From assembly GCA_016787085.1 (NCBI GenBank), contig JAEUVJ010000030.1, positions 1 through 64,000 on the forward strand: a stretch of DNA of 64,000 nucleotides, written 5' to 3'. Shown here one piece after another: positions 25,238-34,000 of the stretch (the stretch's first letter is position 1; each line of letters starts with the position of its first letter). The notes under the pieces were generated by a model that searched no databases, was not told where the DNA came from, and worked only from the letters and a program-made list of their open reading frames with translations. A program made the translations under genes and the position numbers. The stretch comes from Chitinophagaceae bacterium. Lineage in GTDB: Bacteria > Bacteroidota > Bacteroidia > Chitinophagales > Chitinophagaceae.

Positions 25238-25813
25238 ATGAACTCTTACTTTAAATTTAATTTTTTGGAAAAGCTCCGCCAAGGAGAAGAGAAGAGGCTT
25301 GCTCATTACTTCAGCACCTATTATAAAGCCCTGGTATTTTTTGCGAAGCGGTATATAGCTGATGAAGCTGAAGCGGAAGATATCGCGGAAGAAGCCTTTA
25401 TAAAACTATGGGAGAGAAGGGAGCAGTTTGCCAACGAGAAAGTGATGAAAGCCTACCTGTACCGCACGGTGAGCCATGCCTGTATAGACCTGCTGCGACG
25501 GAAAAAGATAAAAGGCGCCCGTGAAAAGGAGCATAGCTACCTGAGCGCTGCTGCTACGGAGGCCCATGCCCTGGAAGGTATGATACGAACCGAGGTTATT
25601 AAAGAACTGCACGCCGCCCTGCAGGAACTACCGCCCGTATGCCGGGCTGTGATACTGAAAAGCTTTATAGAAGGGAAGGACCCTGCGAGCATTGCTACGG
25701 AACTGAAGATATCCGTAAATACTGTAAGAAGCCATAAATTCAGAGGGCTGCAACTGCTTCGAAAGAAAATAGCGATACCCCTGCTGCTGGCAGCTGCCAT
25801 GCTACCGGTATAA
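25238..25813 (+). CDS. ECF sigma factor (FecI-like)
   Basis: 191 residues. Region 2 is FKALVFFAKRYIADEAEAEDIAEEAFIKLWERREQF. Region 4 is LPPVCRAVILKSFIEGKDPASIATELKISVNTVRSHKFRGLQLLRKK, a clear helix-turn-helix. It directs RNA polymerase to an outer-membrane uptake operon and is held by a FecR partner. Here the FecR gene lies 3.5 kb downstream, separated by an unrelated three-gene operon. It begins 6 bases after operator O2, so it is probably also repressed by the adjacent XRE proteins. Confidence 0.92.
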   Translation: MNSYFKFNFLEKLRQGEEKRLAHYFSTYYKALVFFAKRYIADEAEAEDIAEEAFIKLWERREQFANEKVMKAYLYRTVSHACIDLLRRKKIKGAREKEHSYLSAAATEAHALEGMIRTEVIKELHAALQELPPVCRAVILKSFIEGKDPASIATELKISVNTVRSHKFRGLQLLRKKIAIPLLLAAAMLPV

Positions 25814-25827
25814 CCTCGGGGAGTTGA

Positions 25828-25892
25828 ATACCGTCATTTGCACAAAAAAATACCGTCATTTGCACAGGAAAATACCGTCATTTGACGGTGGG
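25828..25892 (+). promoter_or_regulatory. Three 22-bp-phased direct repeats, putative operator of the 26.0-29.2 kb operon
   Basis: ATACCGTCATTTG occurs at 25828, 25850 and 25872, exactly 22 bases apart. The first two units continue CACA, the third continues ACGGTGGG and is identical over 19 bases to 3804-3822. The spacing is that of LytTR-type direct-repeat sites. It lies 118 bases before the 26010 start. Confidence 0.65.
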
Positions 25893-26009
25893 TAGCTGAC
25901 CAAAATATCTCCTACATTAGTACTACATAAAACGCTGCGTTATACCCGCCCTGGGAAACCCCTACTGACAGCACAGATACCTCTATTCATCACCTTTCAA
26001 CCATCCACC

Positions 26010-26417
26010 ATGGCAACGAGAGTCTATTTTCTAAAGACGACGAATGCGGCCGTGACACTGGACGTACAGCCCACGGCACCAGGCATTACTTCTACCGTAG
26101 TACAATTAAAAAAGAGCGGAGGCAGCGTGATTGACCTGGGAAACTCAGGTAACGATGCTACCGGCACGATCAGCAGCCTGAACATCGGCAAATCGAACGA
26201 ACTCCTGAATGCAGTGCTGGTAGTAACAACAGTGGTGAACCTGGTCAATATTCCAAAAGGACAATGGGACAGCATTTTCGCTAACCTTCAGATCAGCTAT
26301 CAACTAGCCGGAGGTACGGACGGCACACAGGTATTCAATGTAGATACAGATGACAAGATGCAGATCATGAAGAAGCAAATAATTGTAGCCACCAAAGCCA
26401 TCAAATTCAGCCAATGA
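26010..26417 (+). CDS. Unknown small beta-rich protein, first gene of a three-gene operon
   Basis: 135 residues, ATG at 26010. No signal peptide, Cys or membrane segment. The sequence is mostly short strands and Thr/Val/Ser-rich turns (AAVTLDVQPTAPGITSTVVQLKKSGG, then FANLQISYQLAGGTDGTQVFNVDTDDKMQIM), suggesting a compact beta sandwich. I do not recognise it. Its stop codon overlaps the next start (ATGA), so it is translationally coupled to the 389-residue secreted protein. Direct repeats of LytTR-operator type precede it. Confidence 0.65.
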   Translation: MATRVYFLKTTNAAVTLDVQPTAPGITSTVVQLKKSGGSVIDLGNSGNDATGTISSLNIGKSNELLNAVLVVTTVVNLVNIPKGQWDSIFANLQISYQLAGGTDGTQVFNVDTDDKMQIMKKQIIVATKAIKFSQ

Positions 26418-27583
26418 AACAGCTTAAACATTTTGTATTACCGGTAATACTACTGGTAAGCAGCCACCTGCTATACGGACAAAAAGACGCTGAGCTTGAA
26501 CTGAAGGATCTCAACCTTCCGAACACACCCGCGTTTACTTTGCTGGACTATTCGCCCACGGTGATAGACAGACCGGGCACTGCCAAAACCTTTGCGACCA
26601 ATATCGTGAGCCTGCTAGGGCAATCGCAAAGCCTGCCGAAAAATTTTGCGATGGAGGTATCCCCTTTCTGGTTATTCAAAAGCAAACTAACCGTGTACAA
26701 ATATCATGGCATAAATGAGAGCAAGAGTAAGCAGCAAAACATTTTTGCCAATGTTCGGAATGCAAGTATATCAATAGGATCGGTGTACAAGGACAGCAGC
26801 AAGACACATGCCTTCGACGCCAATTATATTGCGATCGGCGGGCGGGTAAACCTGATCAAGGTGATACGCAAGCCGACGATAGCTGCGACGATCAGTACGA
26901 TCAAAGGTATTGCAGCCAGACAGGTAACCCTGGTGGCGCCGGTAACAGGGAAATGCATCGGCGTACACAGCAATACTTCATCGCCGGAATATAAGGAATG
27001 CGTAAAGAAAGGACTGGAAGATGCATTCAGCAAGGACGAACAGGGTATGGTAGTGCTGGAAAAAAGAATGCAACAGATACTGGAAATAAACCCGCTATTT
27101 CAAATGGATGTGGCTTTTGCGACCAGCAGGGTTTTCAAGGATAATACCCTTGATAGTGACCGCAGGTACCGGACGGGTGTATGGACAACAATGGAACTGA
27201 GCCTGCCACTAACCAAAAGCGCTGATGTAGAAAAACTGATCGAAAACAAAAACTATATCAATATTTATGGCACGCTTCGATACATGAATGAAGACTCCAC
27301 TACCGATTTCAAGACTTTTCATGAACAGAAGCTGCTGGATTTTGGCGGGAGGTTTGAACTGGAGTTTGACAAACTAAGCATTTCATTCGAAACCATACAC
27401 CGTGTTAACCGCAGCAATGAAGACCTGAATACGAGCCGGAATGTGGGTATACTGCAATACAAGATCAATGACCGGCTTTACCTATCTGGTACGTTCGGGA
27501 AGAATTTCGGGACGGTCAGGAATGTGATCGCTTTATTCGGACTTAACTGGGGATTTGGCAAACAATCATTAACTGAAAAATAA
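26414..27583 (+). CDS. Unknown exported, outer-membrane barrel-like protein, second gene of the operon
   Basis: 389 residues with a signal peptide (FVLPVILLVSSHLLYGQ). The start of the mature part has a conserved-looking phrase, FTLLDYSPTVIDRPGTAKTFATNIVS, followed by FAMEVSPFWLF. The second half alternates polar and hydrophobic residues in barrel fashion (YINIYGTLRYMNED, LYLSGTFGKNFG) and ends ALFGLNWGFGKQSLTEK. Two cysteines in CIGVHSNTSSPEYKEC could form a disulfide. Localisation in the outer membrane is inference. Eleven bases separate it from the third gene. Confidence 0.6.
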   Translation: MKQLKHFVLPVILLVSSHLLYGQKDAELELKDLNLPNTPAFTLLDYSPTVIDRPGTAKTFATNIVSLLGQSQSLPKNFAMEVSPFWLFKSKLTVYKYHGINESKSKQQNIFANVRNASISIGSVYKDSSKTHAFDANYIAIGGRVNLIKVIRKPTIAATISTIKGIAARQVTLVAPVTGKCIGVHSNTSSPEYKECVKKGLEDAFSKDEQGMVVLEKRMQQILEINPLFQMDVAFATSRVFKDNTLDSDRRYRTGVWTTMELSLPLTKSADVEKLIENKNYINIYGTLRYMNEDSTTDFKTFHEQKLLDFGGRFELEFDKLSISFETIHRVNRSNEDLNTSRNVGILQYKINDRLYLSGTFGKNFGTVRNVIALFGLNWGFGKQSLTEK

Positions 27584-27594
27584 AACCCAGGATT

Positions 27595-29172
27595 ATGAGC
27601 GAACCTAACAAAATGGCCGGTAATGATAAAGCTACCAGTACCAACCCGACAAACGGGGGCGGAACGGGGAATGAATACAGCATTACTGTCTGGGGGGTAG
27701 TGGTATCAGGCACGGTGGGATTTATGCTGGCTGTGTACTTATTGCTGGGGTGGCCATTCAACAATAAATACCGCTTTCATGAAATAGATATTCATGCGGA
27801 ACGGGCCGACAGTACTGCCACTGAAAGACTGAGCGAAGTATTAAACAAGCAACACGGGCAACTTAAAGAAAATACAGAGAAAGTTGCAGGGGACTTCCAA
27901 AAAACCGAATCGGTCATACTTGGCAGAAAGCCATCCAAAGCTACTCCTGAAGAGTCTGAACTGCTGAAGAAAAAGGATGAAGAATGGAAAAGACTTGCTA
28001 AGAGAACAGACTCGGTCAATTCGCTATTAAAAAATCTACAGCTCAGGCGATTTAATGCACAGTATAAAAACGGCGATACTGCCGGATTCAAAGAAGCAAA
28101 GTTTTCGCTGAGGCGGGAACGTCTGACAGCCATGATCCAGGACTATACGAGCAAAGGAGCTATGCTTGAGCTCGGGTATTATAACCCGGAATTTTCAACA
28201 GATACGTTTACCATCCGCAACCCTGTAACTACCGTTTCTTACAGCAACTCGTTCGACTTTTTCAGTAAGTATCCAAACTTTGCATTCTGGGTATTTATCT
28301 GGATACTGCAGATGGTGGGCTGGTTTCTCATCTTGCCCGTATGCATTTTCATATACGAACGGATAAAAGAACTGAATGCGGTAAGCGGTACGGTGAACCG
28401 CCGGGGGAAGAGTTTGTTGATTGCAGGAGGGAGCCTTGGGTTGTTTACCATTTTTCTATACCTGGGTATAATGGGTAAGGACATCATCACCGACAAAATA
28501 TTCATGAGGGGATTTGGCACCAACCTGTTTATCTATGCGTTTATCGGATATACAGTGGCGTTTCTTTGTTTTGCAGGATACCTGTACATAGCCGACTTCC
28601 TACACCAATTGCAACAAAAGTATAAGGAAGGCAGTGCTGCCCTGAACAATATACTTACAAGTAAGAAGGCGGAAGCCGGAGCGAATGAAGCTGCGCTTGC
28701 TGCCATTGAAAAGGCCCCTGATGTACAAAGCCAGCGGCAAGAAGTATTGAAGATCAAGGAACGATTCCTGAAAGCGAAAAAGTACTTCAACCTGTTCCTA
28801 TGGATGTGTGCCATCGTGTTATCCATGCTGGTAATCTGTACAGCGAGTTTGTTTAATTCGGTGAATTCACTGGAAGTTTTCAGTTTTTACAAATACCTGA
28901 GCGGGCGGAGTTTCCTTTCTGGCGACCTGGTGTACCTGTATGGCGGATTTCACAGTATCATCCTCCTGATCTTTGTATTACCCGCCCGGTTCAAGATGAT
29001 GGATATGAGCATGAGCATCCCGGAGCTGCAAGAAGAAGAAAATGGTGAAGACGGCAAAGGCGGAACCAAGATATTAAAAGGAATCGGGAAAGCGCTTGCA
29101 GAAGTACTCGTGGTTTCTTCACCATTATTGGCCAGTCTTCTGCAGAATGTGGTCAACTCATGGTTTAACTAA
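27595..29172 (+). CDS. Unknown six-TM membrane protein with coiled coils, third gene of the operon
   Basis: 525 residues. One helix lies near residues 34-58 (VWGVVVSGTVGFMLAVYLLLG). A long charged helical segment with coiled-coil character follows to about 190, then TM helices near 232-258, 275-293 and 305-330. A second coiled coil covers about 332-395, then two more helices (LFLWMCAIVLSMLVICTA; YGGFHSIILLIFVLP). The C-terminus is amphipathic (LAEVLVVSSPLLASLLQNV). The layout suggests an inner-membrane partner reaching into the periplasm, possibly toward the barrel-like protein of gene two. No family is recognised. Confidence 0.65.
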   Translation: MSEPNKMAGNDKATSTNPTNGGGTGNEYSITVWGVVVSGTVGFMLAVYLLLGWPFNNKYRFHEIDIHAERADSTATERLSEVLNKQHGQLKENTEKVAGDFQKTESVILGRKPSKATPEESELLKKKDEEWKRLAKRTDSVNSLLKNLQLRRFNAQYKNGDTAGFKEAKFSLRRERLTAMIQDYTSKGAMLELGYYNPEFSTDTFTIRNPVTTVSYSNSFDFFSKYPNFAFWVFIWILQMVGWFLILPVCIFIYERIKELNAVSGTVNRRGKSLLIAGGSLGLFTIFLYLGIMGKDIITDKIFMRGFGTNLFIYAFIGYTVAFLCFAGYLYIADFLHQLQQKYKEGSAALNNILTSKKAEAGANEAALAAIEKAPDVQSQRQEVLKIKERFLKAKKYFNLFLWMCAIVLSMLVICTASLFNSVNSLEVFSFYKYLSGRSFLSGDLVYLYGGFHSIILLIFVLPARFKMMDMSMSIPELQEEENGEDGKGGTKILKGIGKALAEVLVVSSPLLASLLQNVVNSWFN

Positions 29173-29190
29173 GCCTAAAAGAACTCATCA

Positions 29191-29220
29191 AATGGGATGT
29201 TACAAACATCCCATTTTTTA
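29191..29220 (+). terminator. Intrinsic terminator after the three-gene operon
   Basis: AATGGGATGT/ACATCCCATT stem followed by TTTTTATTTT, 18 bases after the stop codon. It separates this operon from the FecR-type gene. Confidence 0.85.
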
Positions 29221-29322
29221 TTTTAAAAAAAACCCGGAATTCTTTTGAATGAAATGGTTGTTTTTGCGTCTATGTGAAAAAGCAGTTTTTAGCAGCAGAG
29301 TGTTTATGTGTAATTTAATGAT

Positions 29323-30624
29323 ATGAATGAGGAGACCGATCCTATACAAAATTTACTGGCCCAACGGGCAGAGCGGATCGCTTACCTGATAGCAGGGCAC
29401 CTGCGGCAGACGCTGAGTGAAGGGGAGAAAGATGAGCTGGACGAATGGATCAGCAGCGACGATAAGAACCAGCGGCTGTTTGAAGAGATGGTAAGCCCTT
29501 ACCTGCTAGAGCAAAACCTGAAAGAGTATGATAAGCCGGATGAAGCGGCTGCGCTGAAACGGATCAAAGAGAAGCTACGGTTCTCCACTCCTGTACCCAC
29601 TATTCAACCCAATAAAAAAAGAATGCTGCTCCGCTGGAGCATTGCTGCATCGGTAATAGTACTGACAGGCCTTGCTATTTATTTTGTGACACAACAACCT
29701 AACAATACTACTGAAACCACCGAAGGCAGCAAACCGGATATAGCGGCGGGAGGAAACAGGGCGACACTGACACTGGCAGATGGAAGTACGATAGACCTGG
29801 CTACGGCGAAGAACGGACTGATGAGCAGCAGCGACGGGCCGGATGTACTGAAAACGGCGGAGGGACAAATAAGCTATGAGGAAGGCAAAGAAACTACAGG
29901 TAAAGGCTCTCATGTGCTGAGTACCCCGGCGGGTGGGCAGTATGCCGTCACCCTGCCGGATGGTACAAGGGTATGGCTGAATGCACGATCGAGTTTGAAA
30001 TACCCGGTGGTGTTTGATGAAAGGGAACGAATAGTGGAATTAGAAGGGGAGGGGTATTTTGAGGTGGCCCCCTCTAACTCCCCCCAAGGGGGAGGACAAA
30101 CGAAGATTCCGTTTGTAGTGAAGGTGAAAGGCGGGATGGAGGTGGAAGTGGTGGGGACGCATTTTAATATCAACGCGTATGAGGATGAGGGGGAGATGAA
30201 GACGACGCTGCTGGAGGGGAAGGTGGTCCTTCGACGCTTCGACAAGCTCAGCGCTCAGGATGACAGTGGTGAGTGGTCAGTGGTGAGTGGGGAGCAACCG
30301 AAAAGCAGTAATGAACTGAAGCCAGGTGAGCAATTAATTATTGACAGGAATGGAAAATGGAGAATGGAAAGTGGGGTGGATACCGGGATGGTGACAGCGT
30401 GGAAGAACGGGAAGTTTCAATTTAAGGATGCGACGATAGAAGCGATCATGAAACAAGTGGCGAGATGGTATGATGCAGAGATAGTGTACGAGGGGAGGGT
30501 GGATTATCATTTCAATGCGACGATATACCGGAAAGAGAATGTGAGCAAGCTGCTGGAGCTGCTGGAAGGGACGGGGAGGGTGCGATTTAGTATTGAAGGG
30601 AGAAAGATTGTTGTCAGACCTTGA
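29323..30624 (+). CDS. FecR-type anti-sigma factor, coding sequence enlarged by repeats
   Basis: 433 residues. The N-terminal anti-sigma helix region is AYLIAGHLRQTLSEGEKDELDEWI, with one membrane helix near residues 104-124 (WSIAASVIVLTGLAIYFV). The periplasmic FecR domain follows (LSTPAGGQYAVTLPDGTRVWLNARSSLKYP, then VEVVGTHFNINAYEDEGEMKTTLLEG), then a C-terminal domain of the DUF4974 type. It passes the ligand signal from the SusC receptor to the sigma factor at 25238. Three dispersed-repeat insertions are translated in frame (SNSPQGGGQTK; RRFDKLSAQDDSGEWSVVSGE), lengthening two loops. Confidence 0.9.
   Translation: MNEETDPIQNLLAQRAERIAYLIAGHLRQTLSEGEKDELDEWISSDDKNQRLFEEMVSPYLLEQNLKEYDKPDEAAALKRIKEKLRFSTPVPTIQPNKKRMLLRWSIAASVIVLTGLAIYFVTQQPNNTTETTEGSKPDIAAGGNRATLTLADGSTIDLATAKNGLMSSSDGPDVLKTAEGQISYEEGKETTGKGSHVLSTPAGGQYAVTLPDGTRVWLNARSSLKYPVVFDERERIVELEGEGYFEVAPSNSPQGGGQTKIPFVVKVKGGMEVEVVGTHFNINAYEDEGEMKTTLLEGKVVLRRFDKLSAQDDSGEWSVVSGEQPKSSNELKPGEQLIIDRNGKWRMESGVDTGMVTAWKNGKFQFKDATIEAIMKQVARWYDAEIVYEGRVDYHFNATIYRKENVSKLLELLEGTGRVRFSIEGRKIVVRP
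30067..30097 (+). repeat. CCCCCTCTAACTCCCCCC hairpin repeat inside fecR
   Basis: GCCCCCTCTAACTCCCCCC followed by AAGGGGGAGGAC. It belongs to the same family as the element at 1840-1866 and is translated in frame as APSNSPQGGGQ. Confidence 0.7.
30225..30290 (+). repeat. CTTCGACAAGCTCAG and GTGAGTGG repeats inside fecR
   Basis: GGTCCTTCGACGCTTCGACA through GCTCAGGATGACA (30225-30265) is a widespread Bacteroidota intergenic repeat. It is followed by GTGGTGAGTGGTCAGTGG-type DNA (30266-30290). Both are translated in frame. Confidence 0.7.
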
Positions 30625-30633
30625 TGATCGTGA

Positions 30634-30743
30634 GTGGTGAGTGGTGAGGCCGTGAGCGGGTGACGGGTGTCGGGTGACGGGTGTGAGGGGAGTGGGGAGT
30701 GGGGAGGTTGCTTCTCCCGCCGCTGGCGGGATCGCAATGACGA
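30634..30743 (+). repeat. Repeat cluster between fecR and susC
   Basis: GTGAGTGGTGAGTGG and TGACGGGTGTCGGGTGACGG tandem-like DNA, then a 41-bp unit starting GGAGGTTGCTTCTCCCGCCG (30703-30743). The latter recurs at 30930-30970 with one difference. No gene is visible in 30625-30974. Confidence 0.75.
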
Positions 30744-30929
30744 ACCGCAATGACGAGATTATAGTAGAAGATATAAAGTCCTATGAGAAATCAATGGTTG
30801 GCTGAAAAGGAACCGTCCTGAGTAGTGATCAGGACGGGGATGTTTGGGCTGACCTTATAAAAAACTGCAAGGAATCTTATTTAATCACCCAAACTGACCG
30901 AAGGTATGAAAAATGCTGAGGTTCGTTGC

Positions 30930-30970
30930 GGAGGTTGCTTCTCCCGCCGCTGGCGGGCTCGCAATGACGA
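30930..30970 (+). repeat. Second copy of the 41-bp GGAGGTTGCTTCTCCCGCCG repeat
   Basis: It matches 30703-30743 with one mismatch (offset 227). It overlaps the extended open frame of the SusC gene, and its CGCAATGACG ending is repeated once more to 30980, supplying an in-frame ATG at 30975. Confidence 0.75.
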
Positions 30971-31001
30971 CGCAATGACGAAACGACAAACCTTTATTGC
31001 T

Positions 31002-34000
31002 ATGAAACTGCTGCTGCTACTGACTGCGGCTGCCTGGCTGCAAACATCTGCGAGAGGCTACGGACAAACGATCAGCCTTACCCTGAAGAACACTCCCCTT
31101 GACAAAGTATTTGCCGCGATCGAGAAACAAAGCCCTTACCACTTCATCTATGCGAAGGAGGAACTGGCGGGATGCAAAGCGGTTACGGTAAGCATCAGCA
31201 GCGCCAGCATACAAGCGGTACTGGACCTGTGCCTGAAAGAACAACCGCTGGTGTATGCGCTGAATGAAACTTATATCATCATCAAACGAAAGAACGTAGA
31301 GAAGGAAAGGACCGCCCCCGTCAATAAAATACTGAAGGGGAAGGTAGTGAATGAGAAAGGGGAGGGGATTGCCGGAGCGACGGTAAGCCTGGCCAGGAGT
31401 AATATTGCCACAGCTACTGATGATAAGGGGGAGTTCACGCTGACCTATACAGGCAACTACAGCCATGTGCTCATCAGCAGCGTGGGATATGAACAGGAGG
31501 AGATAGCACTTAATAACAGAGAGTATGTAGAAGTGGTGATGCGGATAGCGGTGAACAGCCTGGATGAGACGGTGGTGATGGCATATGGCCGCACTTCGAG
31601 GCGGTTTAATACGGGGAACATTTTCAAAGTAAGGGGAGAGGATCTTTCGAACCAGCCGGTAAGCAATGTTTTGGCAGCATTGGAAGGAAGGGTTCCGGGA
31701 ATGATCGTAACACAGACAAGTGGGGTACCAGGTTCCGCTTTTACCATCGAGATAAGGGGAAGGAGTTCGCTTGACCTGAATCTGTCAAGAAATGACCCGC
31801 TTTTTATTATAGACGGAGTGCCTTTTGAGCAAGGCAATGTAGCCAGTAACCAAATCGTATCTGCGGCCAATAAGCCCGGAGCGACATCACAAGGCGGTAT
31901 CAGTCCTTTGAACACGCTGAATATACAGGATATTGAAAGCATAGAGGTGCTGAAGGATGCTGACGCTACAGCGATATATGGCAGCCGCGGTGCCAACGGT
32001 GTTATATTAATTACCACGAAAAAAGGGAAACCCGGAAGAACTAAACTTAGCGCCCGTTCCGGATATGGATGGAGCAGAGCTACCCGCACGATGGACATGC
32101 TGAATACGGCCGAATATCTTTCGATGCGACGGGAAGCGTTTGTCAATGATGGCCTCACTCCCAATAATACGAACGCCCCTGATATTATGCTATGGGATAC
32201 TACCCGCTACACTGATTTCAAACAACTGCTTATAGGAAGATCAGCCAGTACTCAGGATGCGCAAATAACGTTTTCCGGAGGTAATGAGCTGACGCAATTT
32301 TCTATCAGCGGAGGTTATCACCGGGAGACCAATGTATTTTCATCAGGGCTTGCGGACAGGAAAGCAAACCTGCATTTTACCATCAGTAACAGGTCAGTCA
32401 ACCAGCGCTTCAATCTGCAGTTTTCAGGTTTCTATGGAAACGACAATAACCAGTTGATTCAAACCGACCTGACGCAATACATTAATCTACCACCCAATCT
32501 TTTGCTTTATGACAGCGCCGGAAATTTAAACTGGAAAGAAGGCGGAGTAAATTATAACAGTATCAGTAATGTGACGAATCCATTATCCTTCCTGTTAAGA
32601 AAGTACAACTCTATTAACGAGAATACAGGCGGTAACCTACAACTGAGTTATAAACTCCTTAGGGGACTTACTTTGACAGCCAGCACCGGAATAAACAAAT
32701 TCAGTACGGATGAGACAGCCATAAACCCGAAAGCCTCAATAGCACCCACCCTGAGTACGCTGGCATCTTCAAGTTTTGCGAACGGGAATTTCAATAGCTG
32801 GATAGCGGAGCCACAGATCAAGTATAGTCATCAAATCGGCAAGCATGAACTGACCGTATTAATTGGGGGGACGTGGCAGGAGAGAATATCGAAAAGCAGG
32901 CGGATCAATGCTTCGAACTATACCAGTGATATATTACTGAACTCCGCTGCTGCAGCCGGAGCTACTACAGCTACATCTGATTATTCACAATACCGCTATA
33001 CAGCCTATTTCGGGAGAATTACCTATACCCTGCAACAGCGATACCTGGTGAACCTTACTGTCCGTAGGGACGGATCAACCCGGTTCGGACCTGGAAGCCG
33101 GTACGCCAATTTTGGTGCAGTAGGTGCCGGATGGATATTTTCCAATGAAGCATTTATACAAAAGGCGTTACCCTTTTTAAGTTTTGGAAAACTCAGGGTC
33201 AGCTATGGGATAACAGGAAATGATCAAATCGGAGATTACAAGTATCTCGACCTCTGGAACCCGGCAGGCAGCTACCAGGGGGTTCCGGCACTTATTAACA
33301 GCAGTCTATTTAACGTGCATTATGAATGGGAAATAAACAGGAAAGCCGAAGCGGCGGCTGAGGCCGGATTTTTTAAAGACAGGGTTTTGTTCAGCGCATC
33401 CTTCTATTTTAACCGGTGCAGCAATCAACTGGTGAGCTACATATTACCTAACCAGACGGGTTTTTCTTCGATCAATAAGAACCTGCCGGCGCTTGTTCAG
33501 AACAGGGGGACAGAGCTGACACTGACAACAAAAAATATAACGACAGATCAATTCAACTGGTCGAGCTCTTTTCATATCACTATGCCGAGGAATAAACTGA
33601 TTTCTTTTCCTGGGTTAGACAATTCCAGTTATTCCAGTATTTATAAGGAAGGTTCATCGGTTTATGTTTTCCGGGGATTAAAATATCTGGGCGTCAATGA
33701 CACCAGCGGTATATATGAATTTGAGGATGTGAATAAAGACGGGGTGATCAATACAAGCGGAGATTTTCAATTTCTTCATTCTCTCGAGCCAAAATTGTAC
33801 GGAGGGCTACAAAACCAATTCCGGATTAAGAACTTATCCATCGACATCTTTTTTGAGTTTCGCCAACAAAAAGGAAAGAATTACCTGGCATCTCTTGCAG
33901 CCAAACAACCAGGGTTCATCTTTAATCAACCTACCACTGTACAGAGTCGTTGGCAACGATCAGGGGACAACAGAGCCGTTCAAAAATATACCAGCAGCCA

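Noticed and set aside
25828..25892. CRISPR array
   Set aside because: Units are only 13 bases at 22-bp spacing with three copies and nearly identical spacers; this is an operator-like array.
31457..32164. 235-codon minus-strand frame within the SusC gene
   Set aside because: Antisense to conserved plug and barrel sequence; no independent features.
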